A stretch of 64,000 bases of DNA from JAEMQF01 sp963791595 (GTDB lineage: Bacteria > Pseudomonadota > Gammaproteobacteria > Burkholderiales > Burkholderiaceae_C): contig CAWBTF010000009.1 of assembly GCA_963791595.1 (NCBI GenBank), positions 1-64,000 of the forward strand, written 5' to 3'. The position numbers were made by a program, and so were the translations under genes. A model generated the notes under the pieces. The model saw only the letters and a list, made by a program, of their open reading frames with translations, made no database searches and was not told where the DNA came from. This document shows, one piece after another, positions 33,723 to 43,689 of the stretch; position 1 is the stretch's first letter, and each line of letters starts with the position of its first letter.

Positions 33723-35419
33723 TGCTGCGCCGCCTGTCGTTGCGCGACTTCGTGATCGTGCATTCGCTCGAGGTCGAATTCGACGCGGGCTTTTCGGTGC
33801 TGACCGGCGAGACCGGCGCGGGCAAGTCGATCCTGGTGGACGCGTTGCAGCTCGCGCTGGGCAGCCGCGGCGACGCAGGCGTGGTGCGCGAAGGCGCGCT
33901 GCGCTGCGAGATCGGCGCCGAGTTCGACACGCCGGCGAGCATCAAGGACTGGCTCGACGAAGCCGGGTTCGAGACAGGCGAAACCTTGCTGCTGCGCCGG
34001 ACCATCGACGCGCAAGGCAAGAGCCGGGCCTGGATCAACGGCAGCAGCGCGACGCTGACCCAGCTGCGCGAGGCCGCCGATTGGCTGGTCGACATCCACG
34101 GCCAGCACGCGTGGCAAAGCCTGACGCGCGCGGCCGCGGTGCGCGACTTGCTCGACGCTTATGCGGGCATCGACGCTGGCCCGCTCGCGCAGGCGTGGAG
34201 CGCTTGGCGCGGCGCGGTTGAAGGGTTGGAGTCCGCACGCGGCAAGCAGGCCGAACTCGAACGCGAGCGCGAACGGCTGGTGTGGCAGATCGGCGAGATC
34301 GACAAGCTGCGTCCCGGCGCAGACGAATGGAGCGAGCTGGAGGCCGAGCACCGCATGCTGTCGAACGCGCAGTCGCTGCTCGCCGGGGCGCGTGCCGCGC
34401 TCGACTTTGTTGCCGAAGGCGATGCCAATGCGGCGAGCGCGACCAGTCGCGCGCTCGACAGCTTGGCCAGCGTCGCGGCGTTCGATGCGCGGTTAACGGA
34501 GGCGATCGACGTGTTGCGCGGCGCCCAGGTGCAGCTCGAAGATGCGTCGCGCACACTCAGCGCGTACCTGAACCACACCGACCTCGAACCGCAGCGACTG
34601 CAAGCCCTCGACGAGCGCATGGCCACCTGGATCGGCCTGGCGCGGCGCTTCCGTCGCACGCCCGCCGAGCTGCCGGCGCTGCTGGAGCAGTGGCAGAGCG
34701 AATTGCGCGCACTGGAAGCGGCCACGGATCTGGAGCGTTTGACGGCGGCCACGGATGAGTCGCGCAAGGCCTACGAGCAGGTGGCGCGCCGTGCGTCGGC
34801 GGCGCGGCGCGAAGCGGCACCACGCCTGGCGACGTCGGTGACGCGGGCGCTGCAGCAGCTCGGCATGAAAGGCGGGCGCTTCGAAGTCGCCTTGGTGGAA
34901 GCGGCGGCACCGCAGTCGTACGGCATGGAAGCGGCCGAACTGCTGGTCAGCGGCCACGCCGGCACGGTACCCAAACCGCTGGCCAAGGTCGCCTCGGGCG
35001 GCGAGTTGTCGCGCATCGCGTTGAGCGTCGCGGTGACAACGAGCCAGCTCGGCACCGCGGCGACATTGATCTTCGACGAAATCGACGCCGGGGTCGGCGG
35101 AGCGGTGGCCGAAACCGTGGGCAAGCTGATGAAGCAGCTCGGTCGCGACCGCCAGGTGCTCGCGGTGACGCATTTGCCGCAGGTTGCGGCGTGCGCGGAC
35201 CATCATTTCGTCGTCTCGAAGCGTGCGGTGGCGGGCGGCGTGCGCAGCGAAGTCGAGCCCGTTTCCGGCGAGCCACGCGTCGCCGAAGTGGCGCGCATGC
35301 TCGGCGGCGAAAAGCTGTCGAGCACGAGCCTCGCGCACGCGCAGGAGATGCTCGCGCTCGCAACACCAGCCGCGACGCCGGCCTCGGCGCCACCTGCGCC
35401 CAAGAAAATCCGCCCATGA
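33722..35419 (+). CDS. recN: DNA repair protein RecN
   Basis: 565 residues, SMC-like. Walker A GETGAGKSIL near residue 30, a central coiled coil (ESARGKQAELERERERLVW), and the C-terminal ABC signature ASGGELSRIALS with Walker B LIFDEIDAGVGG. RecN acts at double-strand breaks. Its start overlaps the nadK stop by one base, so the two are one transcript. The C-terminus ends in a short Ala/Pro-rich tail. Confidence 0.96.
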   Translation: MLRRLSLRDFVIVHSLEVEFDAGFSVLTGETGAGKSILVDALQLALGSRGDAGVVREGALRCEIGAEFDTPASIKDWLDEAGFETGETLLLRRTIDAQGKSRAWINGSSATLTQLREAADWLVDIHGQHAWQSLTRAAAVRDLLDAYAGIDAGPLAQAWSAWRGAVEGLESARGKQAELERERERLVWQIGEIDKLRPGADEWSELEAEHRMLSNAQSLLAGARAALDFVAEGDANAASATSRALDSLASVAAFDARLTEAIDVLRGAQVQLEDASRTLSAYLNHTDLEPQRLQALDERMATWIGLARRFRRTPAELPALLEQWQSELRALEAATDLERLTAATDESRKAYEQVARRASAARREAAPRLATSVTRALQQLGMKGGRFEVALVEAAAPQSYGMEAAELLVSGHAGTVPKPLAKVASGGELSRIALSVAVTTSQLGTAATLIFDEIDAGVGGAVAETVGKLMKQLGRDRQVLAVTHLPQVAACADHHFVVSKRAVAGGVRSEVEPVSGEPRVAEVARMLGGEKLSSTSLAHAQEMLALATPAATPASAPPAPKKIRP

Positions 35420-35456
35420 CGCTGCGCCCCAGACTCTGCGCGAAAGCGGTGCGCCC

Positions 35457-36419
35457 ATGAACGGCCAGGGTGCGCGCGGCGAGGACGCCGATCGAGTCGA
35501 GCACGCGGAGGCCGCCGACCCGCGCCAGGTCGTGCTGGTCACGGGCATCTCGGGCTCGGGCAAGTCGGTCGCGCTGCACGCGCTGGAAGACGCCGGGTTC
35601 TTCTGCGTCGACAACCTGCCTCCCGAGCTGCTGCGCGAGTTTCTGCGACTGGAACACGAACGCTCGCGGCGCCGCGTCGCGATCGCGATGGACGTGCGCA
35701 GCGCGGGTTCGCTGCCGCACTTGCTGCCGCTGATGGAGCAATTGCGCCGCGAAGGCGTGTCGATCCGCGCCTTGTTTCTCGACGCCAGCACCGACGCATT
35801 GGTGCGGCGGTTTTCTGAAACCCGCCGGCCGCACCCGCTGTCGGACCAGCGCGCCGACCAGGTGCCCAACCGGCGCAAGGAAGACGCATTGCCCGACGGG
35901 CGGCGCGCGCTGATCGATGCCATCGAACTCGAACGCGAACTGCTCGCCGAACTGCGCGAAACCGCGACCGTGCTCGACACGAGCCAGCTGCGCCCGACCC
36001 AGCTGCGCCTGTGGGTGCGCGATCTGGTGCGGGCTGATGCCAGCCGCCTGACGCTCGTATTCCAGAGCTTTGCGTTCAAGCATGGCGTGCCGCTCGATGC
36101 CGACTTCGTGTTCGACGTGCGCATCCTGCCCAATCCGCATTACATCCGCGAGTTGCGGCCGATGACGGGCCGGGATGAGGCGGTGGCCGACTATCTGCGC
36201 TCGCAACCCGAGGTCAACGAGATGATGGCGCAGATCGACGCATTCATTTCGCACTGGCTCTCGTCGTTCGAGGACGACCAGCGCAGCTACCTGACGATCG
36301 CCATCGGCTGCACCGGCGGCCAGCATCGTTCCGTGTATTTCGTGGAAACCCTCGCGTATCGCTTCGGCGGCCGGGTGCCCACCTTGATTCGCCACCGCGA
36401 ACTCGACGCCCGCGACTGA
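35457..36419 (+). CDS. rapZ: RNase adapter protein RapZ
   Basis: 320 residues. Walker A GISGSGKSVAL near residue 30, the FFCVDNLPPELL block, and the C-terminal metabolite-binding GCTGGQHRSVYFVE. In enterobacteria it delivers GlmZ RNA to RNase E in glucosamine-6-phosphate control; in other proteobacteria the partner is less clear. ATG 35457 adds a 20-residue acidic leader before the conserved start. A loop near residue 135 (VPNRRKEDALPDG) is more variable than in relatives. Same direction as recN, 37 bp downstream. Confidence 0.93.
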   Translation: MNGQGARGEDADRVEHAEAADPRQVVLVTGISGSGKSVALHALEDAGFFCVDNLPPELLREFLRLEHERSRRRVAIAMDVRSAGSLPHLLPLMEQLRREGVSIRALFLDASTDALVRRFSETRRPHPLSDQRADQVPNRRKEDALPDGRRALIDAIELERELLAELRETATVLDTSQLRPTQLRLWVRDLVRADASRLTLVFQSFAFKHGVPLDADFVFDVRILPNPHYIRELRPMTGRDEAVADYLRSQPEVNEMMAQIDAFISHWLSSFEDDQRSYLTIAIGCTGGQHRSVYFVETLAYRFGGRVPTLIRHRELDARD

Positions 36420-36500
36420 CCGTCGCTCCACCGCGCACCGCACACCTCACGGCGGCCAACTCTGGCGTACCCACCGGCGAAGCAGCCGCCGTCCACCACG

Positions 36501-37121
36501 ATGACCGCACCGTCGCAACTTTCCGCGTTACCGCTGTTTCCGCTTCAGGCGGTGCTGTTCCCGGGAGGCTTGCTCAGCCTGAAAGTGTTCGAGGCGCGCT
36601 ACCTCGACCTGATGGCCACGTGCCTGCGCGAGCAGCAACCGTTCGGCGTAGTGGCACTGCGCAGGGGTAGCGAGGTGCGCGACGGCAAGGTGCGCGTCGA
36701 GTTCGAATCGACCGGCGTGCTCGCGCAGCTGCTCGATGTCGACGGTGCGCAGCCCGGCATTCTGAACGTGCGCTGCCGAGGCACGAGCCGCTTTGCGATC
36801 GAATCTTCCGAGCAGCGCGAAGACGGCCTGTGGGTCGCCTACTGCAAGGCCCTGCCCGACGACACCGTGACGCGCCCTGGCCGCGGATTGCGCGACTCGG
36901 TGCAGGCCCTGGCCAACGCGATCGCGACGCTGGAAGCACAGGGATCGAGCCCGTTCCTGCAACCGTATGAACTTGACAACGCTGGCTGGGTGGCCAACCG
37001 CTGGTGCGAGATTCTGCCGATTCCGCTGGGTGCGAAGCAGAAACTGATGGAGTTGCCCGACCCGTCGGTGCGCTTGAAAGTGGTGGACGAGTTCCTGCGC
37101 AGCAAAGAAGTCGTGAAGTAG
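36501..37121 (+). CDS. Lon N-terminal (LAN) domain protein
   Basis: 206 residues. Only the substrate-recognition N-terminal domain of Lon protease is present: LPLFPLQAVLFPGGLLSLKVFEARYLDL and later LNVRCRGTSRF. There is no AAA+ or protease part, which is normal for this stand-alone family. It probably binds unfolded or tagged proteins, function undefined. Convergent with mutY; only 9 bp separate them. Confidence 0.88.
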   Translation: MTAPSQLSALPLFPLQAVLFPGGLLSLKVFEARYLDLMATCLREQQPFGVVALRRGSEVRDGKVRVEFESTGVLAQLLDVDGAQPGILNVRCRGTSRFAIESSEQREDGLWVAYCKALPDDTVTRPGRGLRDSVQALANAIATLEAQGSSPFLQPYELDNAGWVANRWCEILPIPLGAKQKLMELPDPSVRLKVVDEFLRSKEVVK

Positions 37122-37130
37122 GCGCGGCAC

Positions 37131-38177
37131 TCAGCCGCCCAGCAGCTTTCGCAGCGGCGCGGGCAGGCCCATCGCGAGCGCCTCGTCGGCACCGAACCAC
37201 TGGCCGCTCGGCCAGGCGTCGGTGACCCTGGCGACTCGCGCGGCCCCGGTTCGCGCGGAAAACGTCCAGCGCACCGGGTGCAGCGTCCAGTCCAGGTGCG
37301 TCAGCACGTGAACAAAACTCGGCAGCGCTTCAGCTCGACCCGGCCAGGCTGCGCTGGCGCGCTCGAAGGATGGCATGGAATCGAACTCGGGCAGGCTCCA
37401 CAGCCCCGCCCAGACACCACGATCGGGGCGCCGCTCGAGCCACACCTGGCCGCGCCAGAACAGCAGCAACCAGACATGCTCGCGCGTGCCGCGGCGCAGG
37501 CGTTTGGACTTGACGGGAAAGTCGTGCTGCGTGTCGGTGGCCGCGGCCACGCAGTCGGCGTGCACCGGACACGACCCGCAGTCCGGATTGCGCGACCTGC
37601 ACAGCGTCGCGCCCAGGTCCATCAAACCCTGGCTGTAAGACTCGATGCCGGTGCGCGGCAAGAGCGACTGCGCGAGTGCCCACAAATCGGATTCATTGCG
37701 CTGAACCGACAGGTCGGCGTCGAATCCGAACGCACGCGTCAACACGCGCTTCACATTGCCGTCGAGAATCGCAACGCGCTCGCCGAAGCAAAACGCCGCA
37801 ATCGCCGCCGCGGTTGAGCGGCCGATTCCCGGCAGCGTGGCCAGGTCGGCGCTGTTCGCGGGAAACGCGCCGCCCCACACCTGCATCACCGCCTGCGCAC
37901 AGCGGTGCATGTTGCGGGCACGGCTGTAGTAGCCCAGCCCGCTCCACAGGCTCAGTACTTCGTCGAGCGGCGCGTTGGCCAGGTCTTCAATGCGCGGGAA
38001 GCGCTGCAGAAAAGGCTCGAAGTAGCGCTGCACCGTCGCCACCTGCGTCTGCTGCAACATGATCTCGGACAGCCAGACGCGGTAGGGGTCGCGCGTTTGC
38101 TGCCACGGCAGCGAGTGCCGGCCGTGGCTGCGTTGCCAGCGAATGATTCGCTGCGCGAACGGGGAAGATTGCGCCAC
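37131..38177 (-). CDS. mutY: A/G-specific adenine DNA glycosylase MutY
   Basis: 348 residues. The helix-hairpin-helix LPGIGRSTAAAIAAF with the catalytic Asp in VAILDGNVKRVL, the Glu of SEIMLQQTQV, and the iron-sulfur ligands C-x6-C-x2-C-x5-C (CRSRNPDCGSCPVHADC). The C-terminal NUDT-like domain that reads 8-oxoG is present (VWLERRPDRGVWAGLWSLPEF). It removes A opposite 8-oxoguanine. It follows the dynamin-like gene on the same strand with a 54-bp gap. Confidence 0.97.
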   Translation of the reverse strand: MAQSSPFAQRIIRWQRSHGRHSLPWQQTRDPYRVWLSEIMLQQTQVATVQRYFEPFLQRFPRIEDLANAPLDEVLSLWSGLGYYSRARNMHRCAQAVMQVWGGAFPANSADLATLPGIGRSTAAAIAAFCFGERVAILDGNVKRVLTRAFGFDADLSVQRNESDLWALAQSLLPRTGIESYSQGLMDLGATLCRSRNPDCGSCPVHADCVAAATDTQHDFPVKSKRLRRGTREHVWLLLFWRGQVWLERRPDRGVWAGLWSLPEFDSMPSFERASAAWPGRAEALPSFVHVLTHLDWTLHPVRWTFSARTGAARVARVTDAWPSGQWFGADEALAMGLPAPLRKLLGG

Positions 38178-38231
38178 GAGCCGAGGCGGCGGCCGCTTTG
38201 CCGGATTGCTGCGGATCCGCCGGGTTCGCGC

Positions 38232-40229
38232 CTAGGCGAAACGCAGGCGCGGCGCTGCCGCCTCTGCCGACTCGGGCAAGACCAAGTCCACCGCCACCTC
38301 GGTTCCGGCCGGAGCCCTGCAGGCTTCGGTTCGCAACGCGGCCGCCAATTCGGTGGCGCGGCCGAGCAGGTGTTGCGAGCGTTGGTCCTGGCCTTCGAGC
38401 TCGCCGATGCGCTGCTCCAGGTCGCCCGACGCCGATTGAATTCGCTCCAGTGCCTCGCGCCTGTGGCGGAAGCTGCGGCGGCGTTCGCGCAATTGCGAAT
38501 CCACCTGGCCCGACGCCGTCTTGTTCCAGAGTTCGATTTCGCCGGCAGCGTTTTCGAACACGACACGCAACCTCGACACGAGCATGCGCCGGAACTGGTC
38601 CATGAACTTCGGTTGCGACAAACGCAGCGCTTGCGTCAAGCCGAAGTACTGCATGTAGTTGCGCTCGATCAAGCCAAGCTCGCGAACGAAGCGGTCCAGG
38701 TCGGGGCCCTTGGCCAGCGCCAGGCTGAAGCCGAATTCGGTGTTGAGCTTGGAGAACGACGCTTCCAGCATCTCGCGGGTTTCAACGCAGCGCTGTTGAG
38801 AAGTGGCGAGCATCGCGTTCAGGCTTCTGCACAGTTCCATGAACGCCTTCTTGGCGCCCAGGTTCAAGACGCTGCCCTTGATCGTCTCTTGCAGCCGGGT
38901 CACTTCTTCCTGAACCCGGTCGGTCGACAGGCCCACCATCATGTCCTTCAAGATGCGGCTGTGCACCGTGCGCATCGCTTGCAGACGCGCGCTGCACTGC
39001 TCGAACTCCTGAATTTCCACATCCACCCGGTGCAGCATCACCAGCACTTTGGAGCTGTTCTTGCCGCGCAGGCCGCGCAGCTCGAGCAACTGCTCCGACA
39101 GCTGGCGCCGCCCATCGACGAGGCGCCGGGCGATCTGGGTCTCGATCTGCAGCGTCGTGCTCAACACGAGTTGTTCGAGAACCTCGCGGCGATGCGGCAG
39201 CAACTGTGCGCTCAGGGCATCTTCAAGCGGAAGCAGGCGGCTTTCGCGCAGCGCCTGGGCGTCGCCGCCGATGCGCGCCGTCAACGCCTGCCGTGCGGAC
39301 AACGGGAACACTCGCGCCGCGGGAATGTCGAGCAGCCGCGCGGCGTCGCGCACCTGAACGTCGATCTGCTCCGCCACTTGCTCACGCGACAGCAGCGGGT
39401 CGTTCAACGCATCGATCTTGTTCAGGACGACAAACCGCGCCAACGGGTTGGTTCCCAGGTGGTCGCGCCAGATCGCGAGATCCGACTTCGTGACACCGGT
39501 GTCGGCACCCAGCACGAACACCGTGGCGTGCGCGGTCGGCAGCAGGCCCAACGTCAACTCGGGCTCGGCGCCGATCGCGTTCAACCCCGGCGTGTCGAGC
39601 ACCACCAGACCCTGGCGCAGCAAGGGATGCGGGTAGTTGATCAAGGCGTGGCGCCAGGCCGGCACCTGCACGCGGCCGAGGTCGTCCAGCGGCGGGTTGT
39701 CTTCGGGACGTTCGTCGCTCCAGAACCCGAGTTCCTTGGCGTTTTCCTTGCTCATCCACTCGGTGCGCATCACCTCCTGCAAGGACTCGGACAACTGTTC
39801 GGGGTTCTGCACGTCCAGCGGCACATAGCGCCACGCGCGCGACTGGGTGCGCAACTCGGCGAGCGACAGCCCTTCCAGGCGCGTCTCGATCGGCAGCAGC
39901 GCGAGTGCCGCGCCTTCCTGGCCGTCCCAGCCGAGTTCCACCGGGCACATCGTGGTGCGCCCGGGTGTTGCGGGCAGAATGCGCCGGCCGGTGTCGGAAA
40001 AGAAAATCGAGTTGATCAACTCCGACTTGCCGCGCGAAAACTCGGCGACGAAGGCGACGATCAACTTGTCGCTGCCGAGCCGCGTGCGCAGCAAGTCGAT
40101 CTGCTCTTGCGTGGGCTCATCGATCAGGCCATTGATCGTGAGGAACTGTGACAGCTCATCCAAGCGTTCGACCAGCGCTGCGCGCCAACCACCCAAGGCG
40201 TCCAGACTGCCAGCGAAAGAATGGTTCAT
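38232..40229 (-). CDS. Dynamin-family GTPase
   Basis: 665 residues. G1 is FVAEFSRGKSELIN, a variant P loop, G3 is VVLDTPGLNAIG and G4 is VVLNKIDAL, followed by a long helical region with a coiled-coil C-terminus (SQLRERRRSFRHRREALERI). This is the bacterial dynamin-like layout; such proteins remodel or guard membranes, and some act in stress or phage resistance. No transmembrane helix is evident. ATG 40229 is the first with a sensible context. It lies between mutM and mutY, same strand as both. Nothing notable is seen in the 240-bp gap before it (40230-40469). Confidence 0.85.
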   Translation of the reverse strand: MNHSFAGSLDALGGWRAALVERLDELSQFLTINGLIDEPTQEQIDLLRTRLGSDKLIVAFVAEFSRGKSELINSIFFSDTGRRILPATPGRTTMCPVELGWDGQEGAALALLPIETRLEGLSLAELRTQSRAWRYVPLDVQNPEQLSESLQEVMRTEWMSKENAKELGFWSDERPEDNPPLDDLGRVQVPAWRHALINYPHPLLRQGLVVLDTPGLNAIGAEPELTLGLLPTAHATVFVLGADTGVTKSDLAIWRDHLGTNPLARFVVLNKIDALNDPLLSREQVAEQIDVQVRDAARLLDIPAARVFPLSARQALTARIGGDAQALRESRLLPLEDALSAQLLPHRREVLEQLVLSTTLQIETQIARRLVDGRRQLSEQLLELRGLRGKNSSKVLVMLHRVDVEIQEFEQCSARLQAMRTVHSRILKDMMVGLSTDRVQEEVTRLQETIKGSVLNLGAKKAFMELCRSLNAMLATSQQRCVETREMLEASFSKLNTEFGFSLALAKGPDLDRFVRELGLIERNYMQYFGLTQALRLSQPKFMDQFRRMLVSRLRVVFENAAGEIELWNKTASGQVDSQLRERRRSFRHRREALERIQSASGDLEQRIGELEGQDQRSQHLLGRATELAAALRTEACRAPAGTEVAVDLVLPESAEAAAPRLRFA

Positions 40230-40469
40230 GAGTGCGACGCGCCACAAGCGGCGATTGACCGATGAACCATGCTATCGCAAGCCCCGTTGAATTGAGACTT
40301 CGAAACATCCGCTCACTTTGTTCGCATCGGCACTAATGCACGCCGCCCTGGGGTGATCGACTCGATCGTGCACGCACGCCATCCCCCCGCATCGCGCAGT
40401 CCCCTCAGCGCGAAGTGACGATGTGCACGAACGCGGCTTCGCAATCGCCGCACGATACCGAGCGAGACC

Positions 40470-41285
40470 TCAGCGCCGTTGGCAGCGAGCGCAGAAGTAA
40501 GTGGCCCTCTGCCCTTGGGAGATGCGTCGTATCGGCGCCGAGCAGCGGCCGCACGGTGCGTGTTCGCGGCCATAGACTTGGGTGTGCAACTGGAACTCGC
40601 CGGCCATGCCATGGGCGTCGCGAAAGTCACGCAGCGTCGACCCGCCGAGATCGAGCGCACGCGACAGCGTTCGCCGCACCGCCTCGGCGAGCCGTTCGCA
40701 GCGCACCAGGCTGAGCCTGGAGCTTGGCGTGCGCGGGTCGATGCCGGCTTCGTACAGGGCTTCGCAGGCGTAGATGTTGCCGGCGCCCACCACGATCGCC
40801 CCGGACAACAAAGCTTGCTTGATCGCCACGCTGCGCGAGCGCAGTTGCGACTTCAGATACGCTCCATCGAAGCGTGCGTCGAATGGCTCGAGCCCCAAGC
40901 CGGACAGCAATTTCGCCGCCGCGCCGCTGGTCAATGAGGGCGACCACACGACCGCTCCGAAACGGCGCGGGTCGGTCAAGCGCAGCGTGCCGCGGGTCGT
41001 GCTCAAGTCGAAATGGTCGTGCCGATCGGGTTCACCCGGCGCTGCCGAAAAGCTGAGCGAACCCGACATTCCGAGGTGCAGCAACAGCCCTCCGCGCTCC
41101 AGTGGCAACCAGAGGTATTTGCCGCGCCGGGCCGCTTCACCCACGGTCTGCGAGACCAGGGTCTCGGGCTCGCACCCCAAGGGCCAGCGCAGCGGCTTGC
41201 CGACGCGCACACCCGTCGTGCGCGCACCTTGAATCCGCGATGCGAAGCTGCGCCGCGTGATTTCGACCTCGGGAAGTTCAGGCAT
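40470..41285 (-). CDS. mutM: Formamidopyrimidine-DNA glycosylase MutM
   Basis: 271 residues. MPELPEVE at the start carries the catalytic Pro and Glu; later LRLTDPRRFG and GAGNIYACEALY, and the C-terminal zinc finger CGRCSAPIRRISQGQRATYF...C..C. It excises 8-oxoguanine and formamidopyrimidines. ATG 41285 places Pro2 correctly. It precedes the dynamin-like gene and mutY in the same direction and is divergent from the TPR gene. Confidence 0.97.
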   Translation of the reverse strand: MPELPEVEITRRSFASRIQGARTTGVRVGKPLRWPLGCEPETLVSQTVGEAARRGKYLWLPLERGGLLLHLGMSGSLSFSAAPGEPDRHDHFDLSTTRGTLRLTDPRRFGAVVWSPSLTSGAAAKLLSGLGLEPFDARFDGAYLKSQLRSRSVAIKQALLSGAIVVGAGNIYACEALYEAGIDPRTPSSRLSLVRCERLAEAVRRTLSRALDLGGSTLRDFRDAHGMAGEFQLHTQVYGREHAPCGRCSAPIRRISQGQRATYFCARCQRR

Positions 41286-41353
41286 CGCGGGGATTATCAC
41301 GACCTCCGTGGCGTGCCAACCTAGAATCGATTGAAGGGAATCTGGAGCTCACG

Positions 41354-43135
41354 ATGGCGGCACGAAATATTCGCGACTTGGCATGGCGCGCGGCTGGACT
41401 GCTGGTCATCGCCCTCGGGTGCGCGAGCGCCGTGCATGCGGCCGGCAGTCCGGGCGCGAAGGTGGAGAACTCGAACCTCGATTCGCAGTTGTTCTACCAG
41501 TTGCTGATCGGCGAAATCGAACTGCGCAACGGCCAGGCCGGCACCGCCTATGAGGTGCTTCTGGACGCGGCGCGCCGCACGAAGGATGAACAGCTGTTCC
41601 GCCGGGTCACCGACATCGCGCTCGAGGCCCGGGCGATGGAGCAGGCCTTGGGCGCGGCCAAAGCTTGGCGCAGCGCATTGCCGGAGTCGATGCAGGCGCA
41701 CCGCTATCTGGTGCAGTTGCTGGTGTCGTTAAATCGCGCGGGCGAAGCGGCTGAGCCGTTGCGGTCGATGTTGACTCGCGCCAGCCCCACCGAACGCGTA
41801 GCGCTGATCAATTCGCTGCCGAGGTTCTTCAGCTCGAACGCAGATCGGCGCCAGGCCGCGGTGCTGATCGAACAGGCTTTGCAGCCTTACCTGACACGCC
41901 CCGAGACCCAGGTGGTTGCGCACGTGGCCACGGCCCGCGGCTGGTTCGGCGCCCAGGAACCCGCCAAGGCCCTCGATCTGGCGCGCGCCGCACACGCCCT
42001 CGAGCCCGTCGCGGAAGGCCCCGCCGTGCTGGCGATCGAAATGATGGCGACGCTGGAGGCGGCGGAGCCCATCGTGCTGGGGCACCTTGCCGCCAAGCCC
42101 GACAGCCACGGCGTGCGTCTGGTTTACGTGCGTGCATTGGCCGGCTCGCAGCGCTATGCCGACGCCATTGCCCAGCTGCAGGTTTCGACCCGCAACCAAC
42201 CCCAACTCGCACCGCCCTGGCTGACCTTGGGGGCGTTGCAGCTCGAGCTCAAACACCCTGCCGAAGCCGCGCAGGCGTTGAAAACCTACGTCCAGCTCGT
42301 CGAGGCCAGCGCGAGCGCGCAACCCGGCGAAACCGAAGAAGACGGCGGTGCCGTCGTCACGCCCGAACAGGGCTTGACGCAGGCCTGGCTCTTGCTCGCG
42401 CAAAGCGCCGAGCAGTTGGGTGACTACAAGGCGGCCGAGGCCTGGCTCACGAAGATCGACAACCCGCAGCGCGCGCTCGAGGTTCAGACGCGTCGCGCCG
42501 CGTTGCTCGCACGTCAGGGCAAGATCACCCAGGCGCGCGAGCTGGTGCGGCGTGTCCCCGAGCGCGGCCCCGAGGATGCGCGCGCGAAGCTGCTCGCCGA
42601 AGCGCAGGTGCTGCGCGACGTGAAGCGCTGGGCCGACGCCAACACCGTGCTGGCGCAGGCCAATCAACGATTCGAAAACGACGCCGACCTGCTCTACGAA
42701 CAATCGATGATGGCCGAGAAGCTCAACCGCATGGACGACATGGAACGGCTGCTGCGGCGTGTCATCGAGATCAAGCCCGATCACCACCACGCTTACAACG
42801 CGCTGGGCTATTCGCTGGCCGATCGAAACCTGCGCCTGCCGGAGGCGAAGTCGCTAATTCAGAAGGCGCTGTCGTTGAGCCCCGGTGAACCGTTCATCAC
42901 CGACAGCATGGGATGGGTCGAGTTTCGCCTCGGCAATCGCGACGAAGCGCTGCGCTTGTTGCGCGGCGCGTACAAGTCGCGCCCCGACCCCGAGATCGCC
43001 GCCCACCTGGGCGAGGTGCTCTGGTCGATGGGACAAAAAGACGAGGCGCGGCGCATCTGGCGCGAGGGCCAGCAGCGCGACAACGCGAACGACGTGTTGC
43101 GTGAAACCCTGGGTCGGCTGCGGGTCGAACCGTGA
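41354..43135 (+). CDS. Periplasmic tetratricopeptide-repeat protein
   Basis: 593 residues. A signal peptide (AGLLVIALGCASAVHAAG) precedes many TPR-type helix pairs, clearest at the C-terminus (HHAYNALGYSLADRNLRLPEAKSLIQKALSLSPG, then DEALRLLRGAYKSRPDPEI). The last codons overlap the lolB start by 4 bp, suggesting a shared operon and possibly a role in outer-membrane lipoprotein biogenesis; that role is inferred from position only. Confidence 0.85.
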   Translation: MAARNIRDLAWRAAGLLVIALGCASAVHAAGSPGAKVENSNLDSQLFYQLLIGEIELRNGQAGTAYEVLLDAARRTKDEQLFRRVTDIALEARAMEQALGAAKAWRSALPESMQAHRYLVQLLVSLNRAGEAAEPLRSMLTRASPTERVALINSLPRFFSSNADRRQAAVLIEQALQPYLTRPETQVVAHVATARGWFGAQEPAKALDLARAAHALEPVAEGPAVLAIEMMATLEAAEPIVLGHLAAKPDSHGVRLVYVRALAGSQRYADAIAQLQVSTRNQPQLAPPWLTLGALQLELKHPAEAAQALKTYVQLVEASASAQPGETEEDGGAVVTPEQGLTQAWLLLAQSAEQLGDYKAAEAWLTKIDNPQRALEVQTRRAALLARQGKITQARELVRRVPERGPEDARAKLLAEAQVLRDVKRWADANTVLAQANQRFENDADLLYEQSMMAEKLNRMDDMERLLRRVIEIKPDHHHAYNALGYSLADRNLRLPEAKSLIQKALSLSPGEPFITDSMGWVEFRLGNRDEALRLLRGAYKSRPDPEIAAHLGEVLWSMGQKDEARRIWREGQQRDNANDVLRETLGRLRVEP

Positions 43136-43683
43136 GTGTGTCGGCGCGGGCAGCGCGGCTGCTCGCCTGGGCCGTCGCGTCGCTCGCTGTCTCGGGTTGC
43201 GCCACGGTCGCGCCGGCCGATCGCCTTGCCGGCGAATTGATCTCGGGCCGAATTTCGATCCGTGTCGAGGCCACCGCCGACGCCGCCTCACGCGCCCTGA
43301 ACGCTGCGTTTGAACTCGAGGGCGACGCGCAGGTGGGCAAGCTCAACCTCGCCAGCCCGCTGGGAACGATGCTCGCGCAGGTGAGCTGGTCGCCCGGCCG
43401 AGCCATGCTCGTCACGCCGCAGGAGCGCAGTGCCTACGCCGACCTGGACAGCCTCACTGAAAAACTGCTGGGCGAGAGCGTGCCCGTGGGCGCGCTGTTC
43501 GACTGGCTGCGCGGACGCCCCTGGCCCGCGGCCGAAAGCCGGGCCAACGCCGAACCGGCCGAGCCGGGCTTTCGGCAACTGGGCTGGCAGGTCAATCTGG
43601 CGAGTTTCGACGAAGCGCTGGTCTCGGCAATCCGTGAACGCGCGCCGGTCGTGACGGTGCGCGCCAAGCTGGACCGGAACTGA
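43132..43683 (+). CDS. lolB: Outer-membrane lipoprotein LolB
   Basis: 183 residues. A lipobox (LAVSGCATV, Cys near residue 23) follows a short signal. The core VGKLNLASPLGTMLAQVSWSPG and YADLDSLTEKLLGESVPVGALFDWLRG match LolB, which receives lipoproteins from LolA and inserts them in the outer membrane. GTG start, overlapping the TPR gene by 4 bp. ispE follows 6 bp on. Confidence 0.93.
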   Translation: MSVSARAARLLAWAVASLAVSGCATVAPADRLAGELISGRISIRVEATADAASRALNAAFELEGDAQVGKLNLASPLGTMLAQVSWSPGRAMLVTPQERSAYADLDSLTEKLLGESVPVGALFDWLRGRPWPAAESRANAEPAEPGFRQLGWQVNLASFDEALVSAIRERAPVVTVRAKLDRN

Positions 43684-43689
43684 CCGTCA

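Noticed and set aside
40230..40469. Small gene in the gap between the dynamin-like gene and mutM
   Set aside because: Frames there lack ribosome sites and have shadow-like composition.
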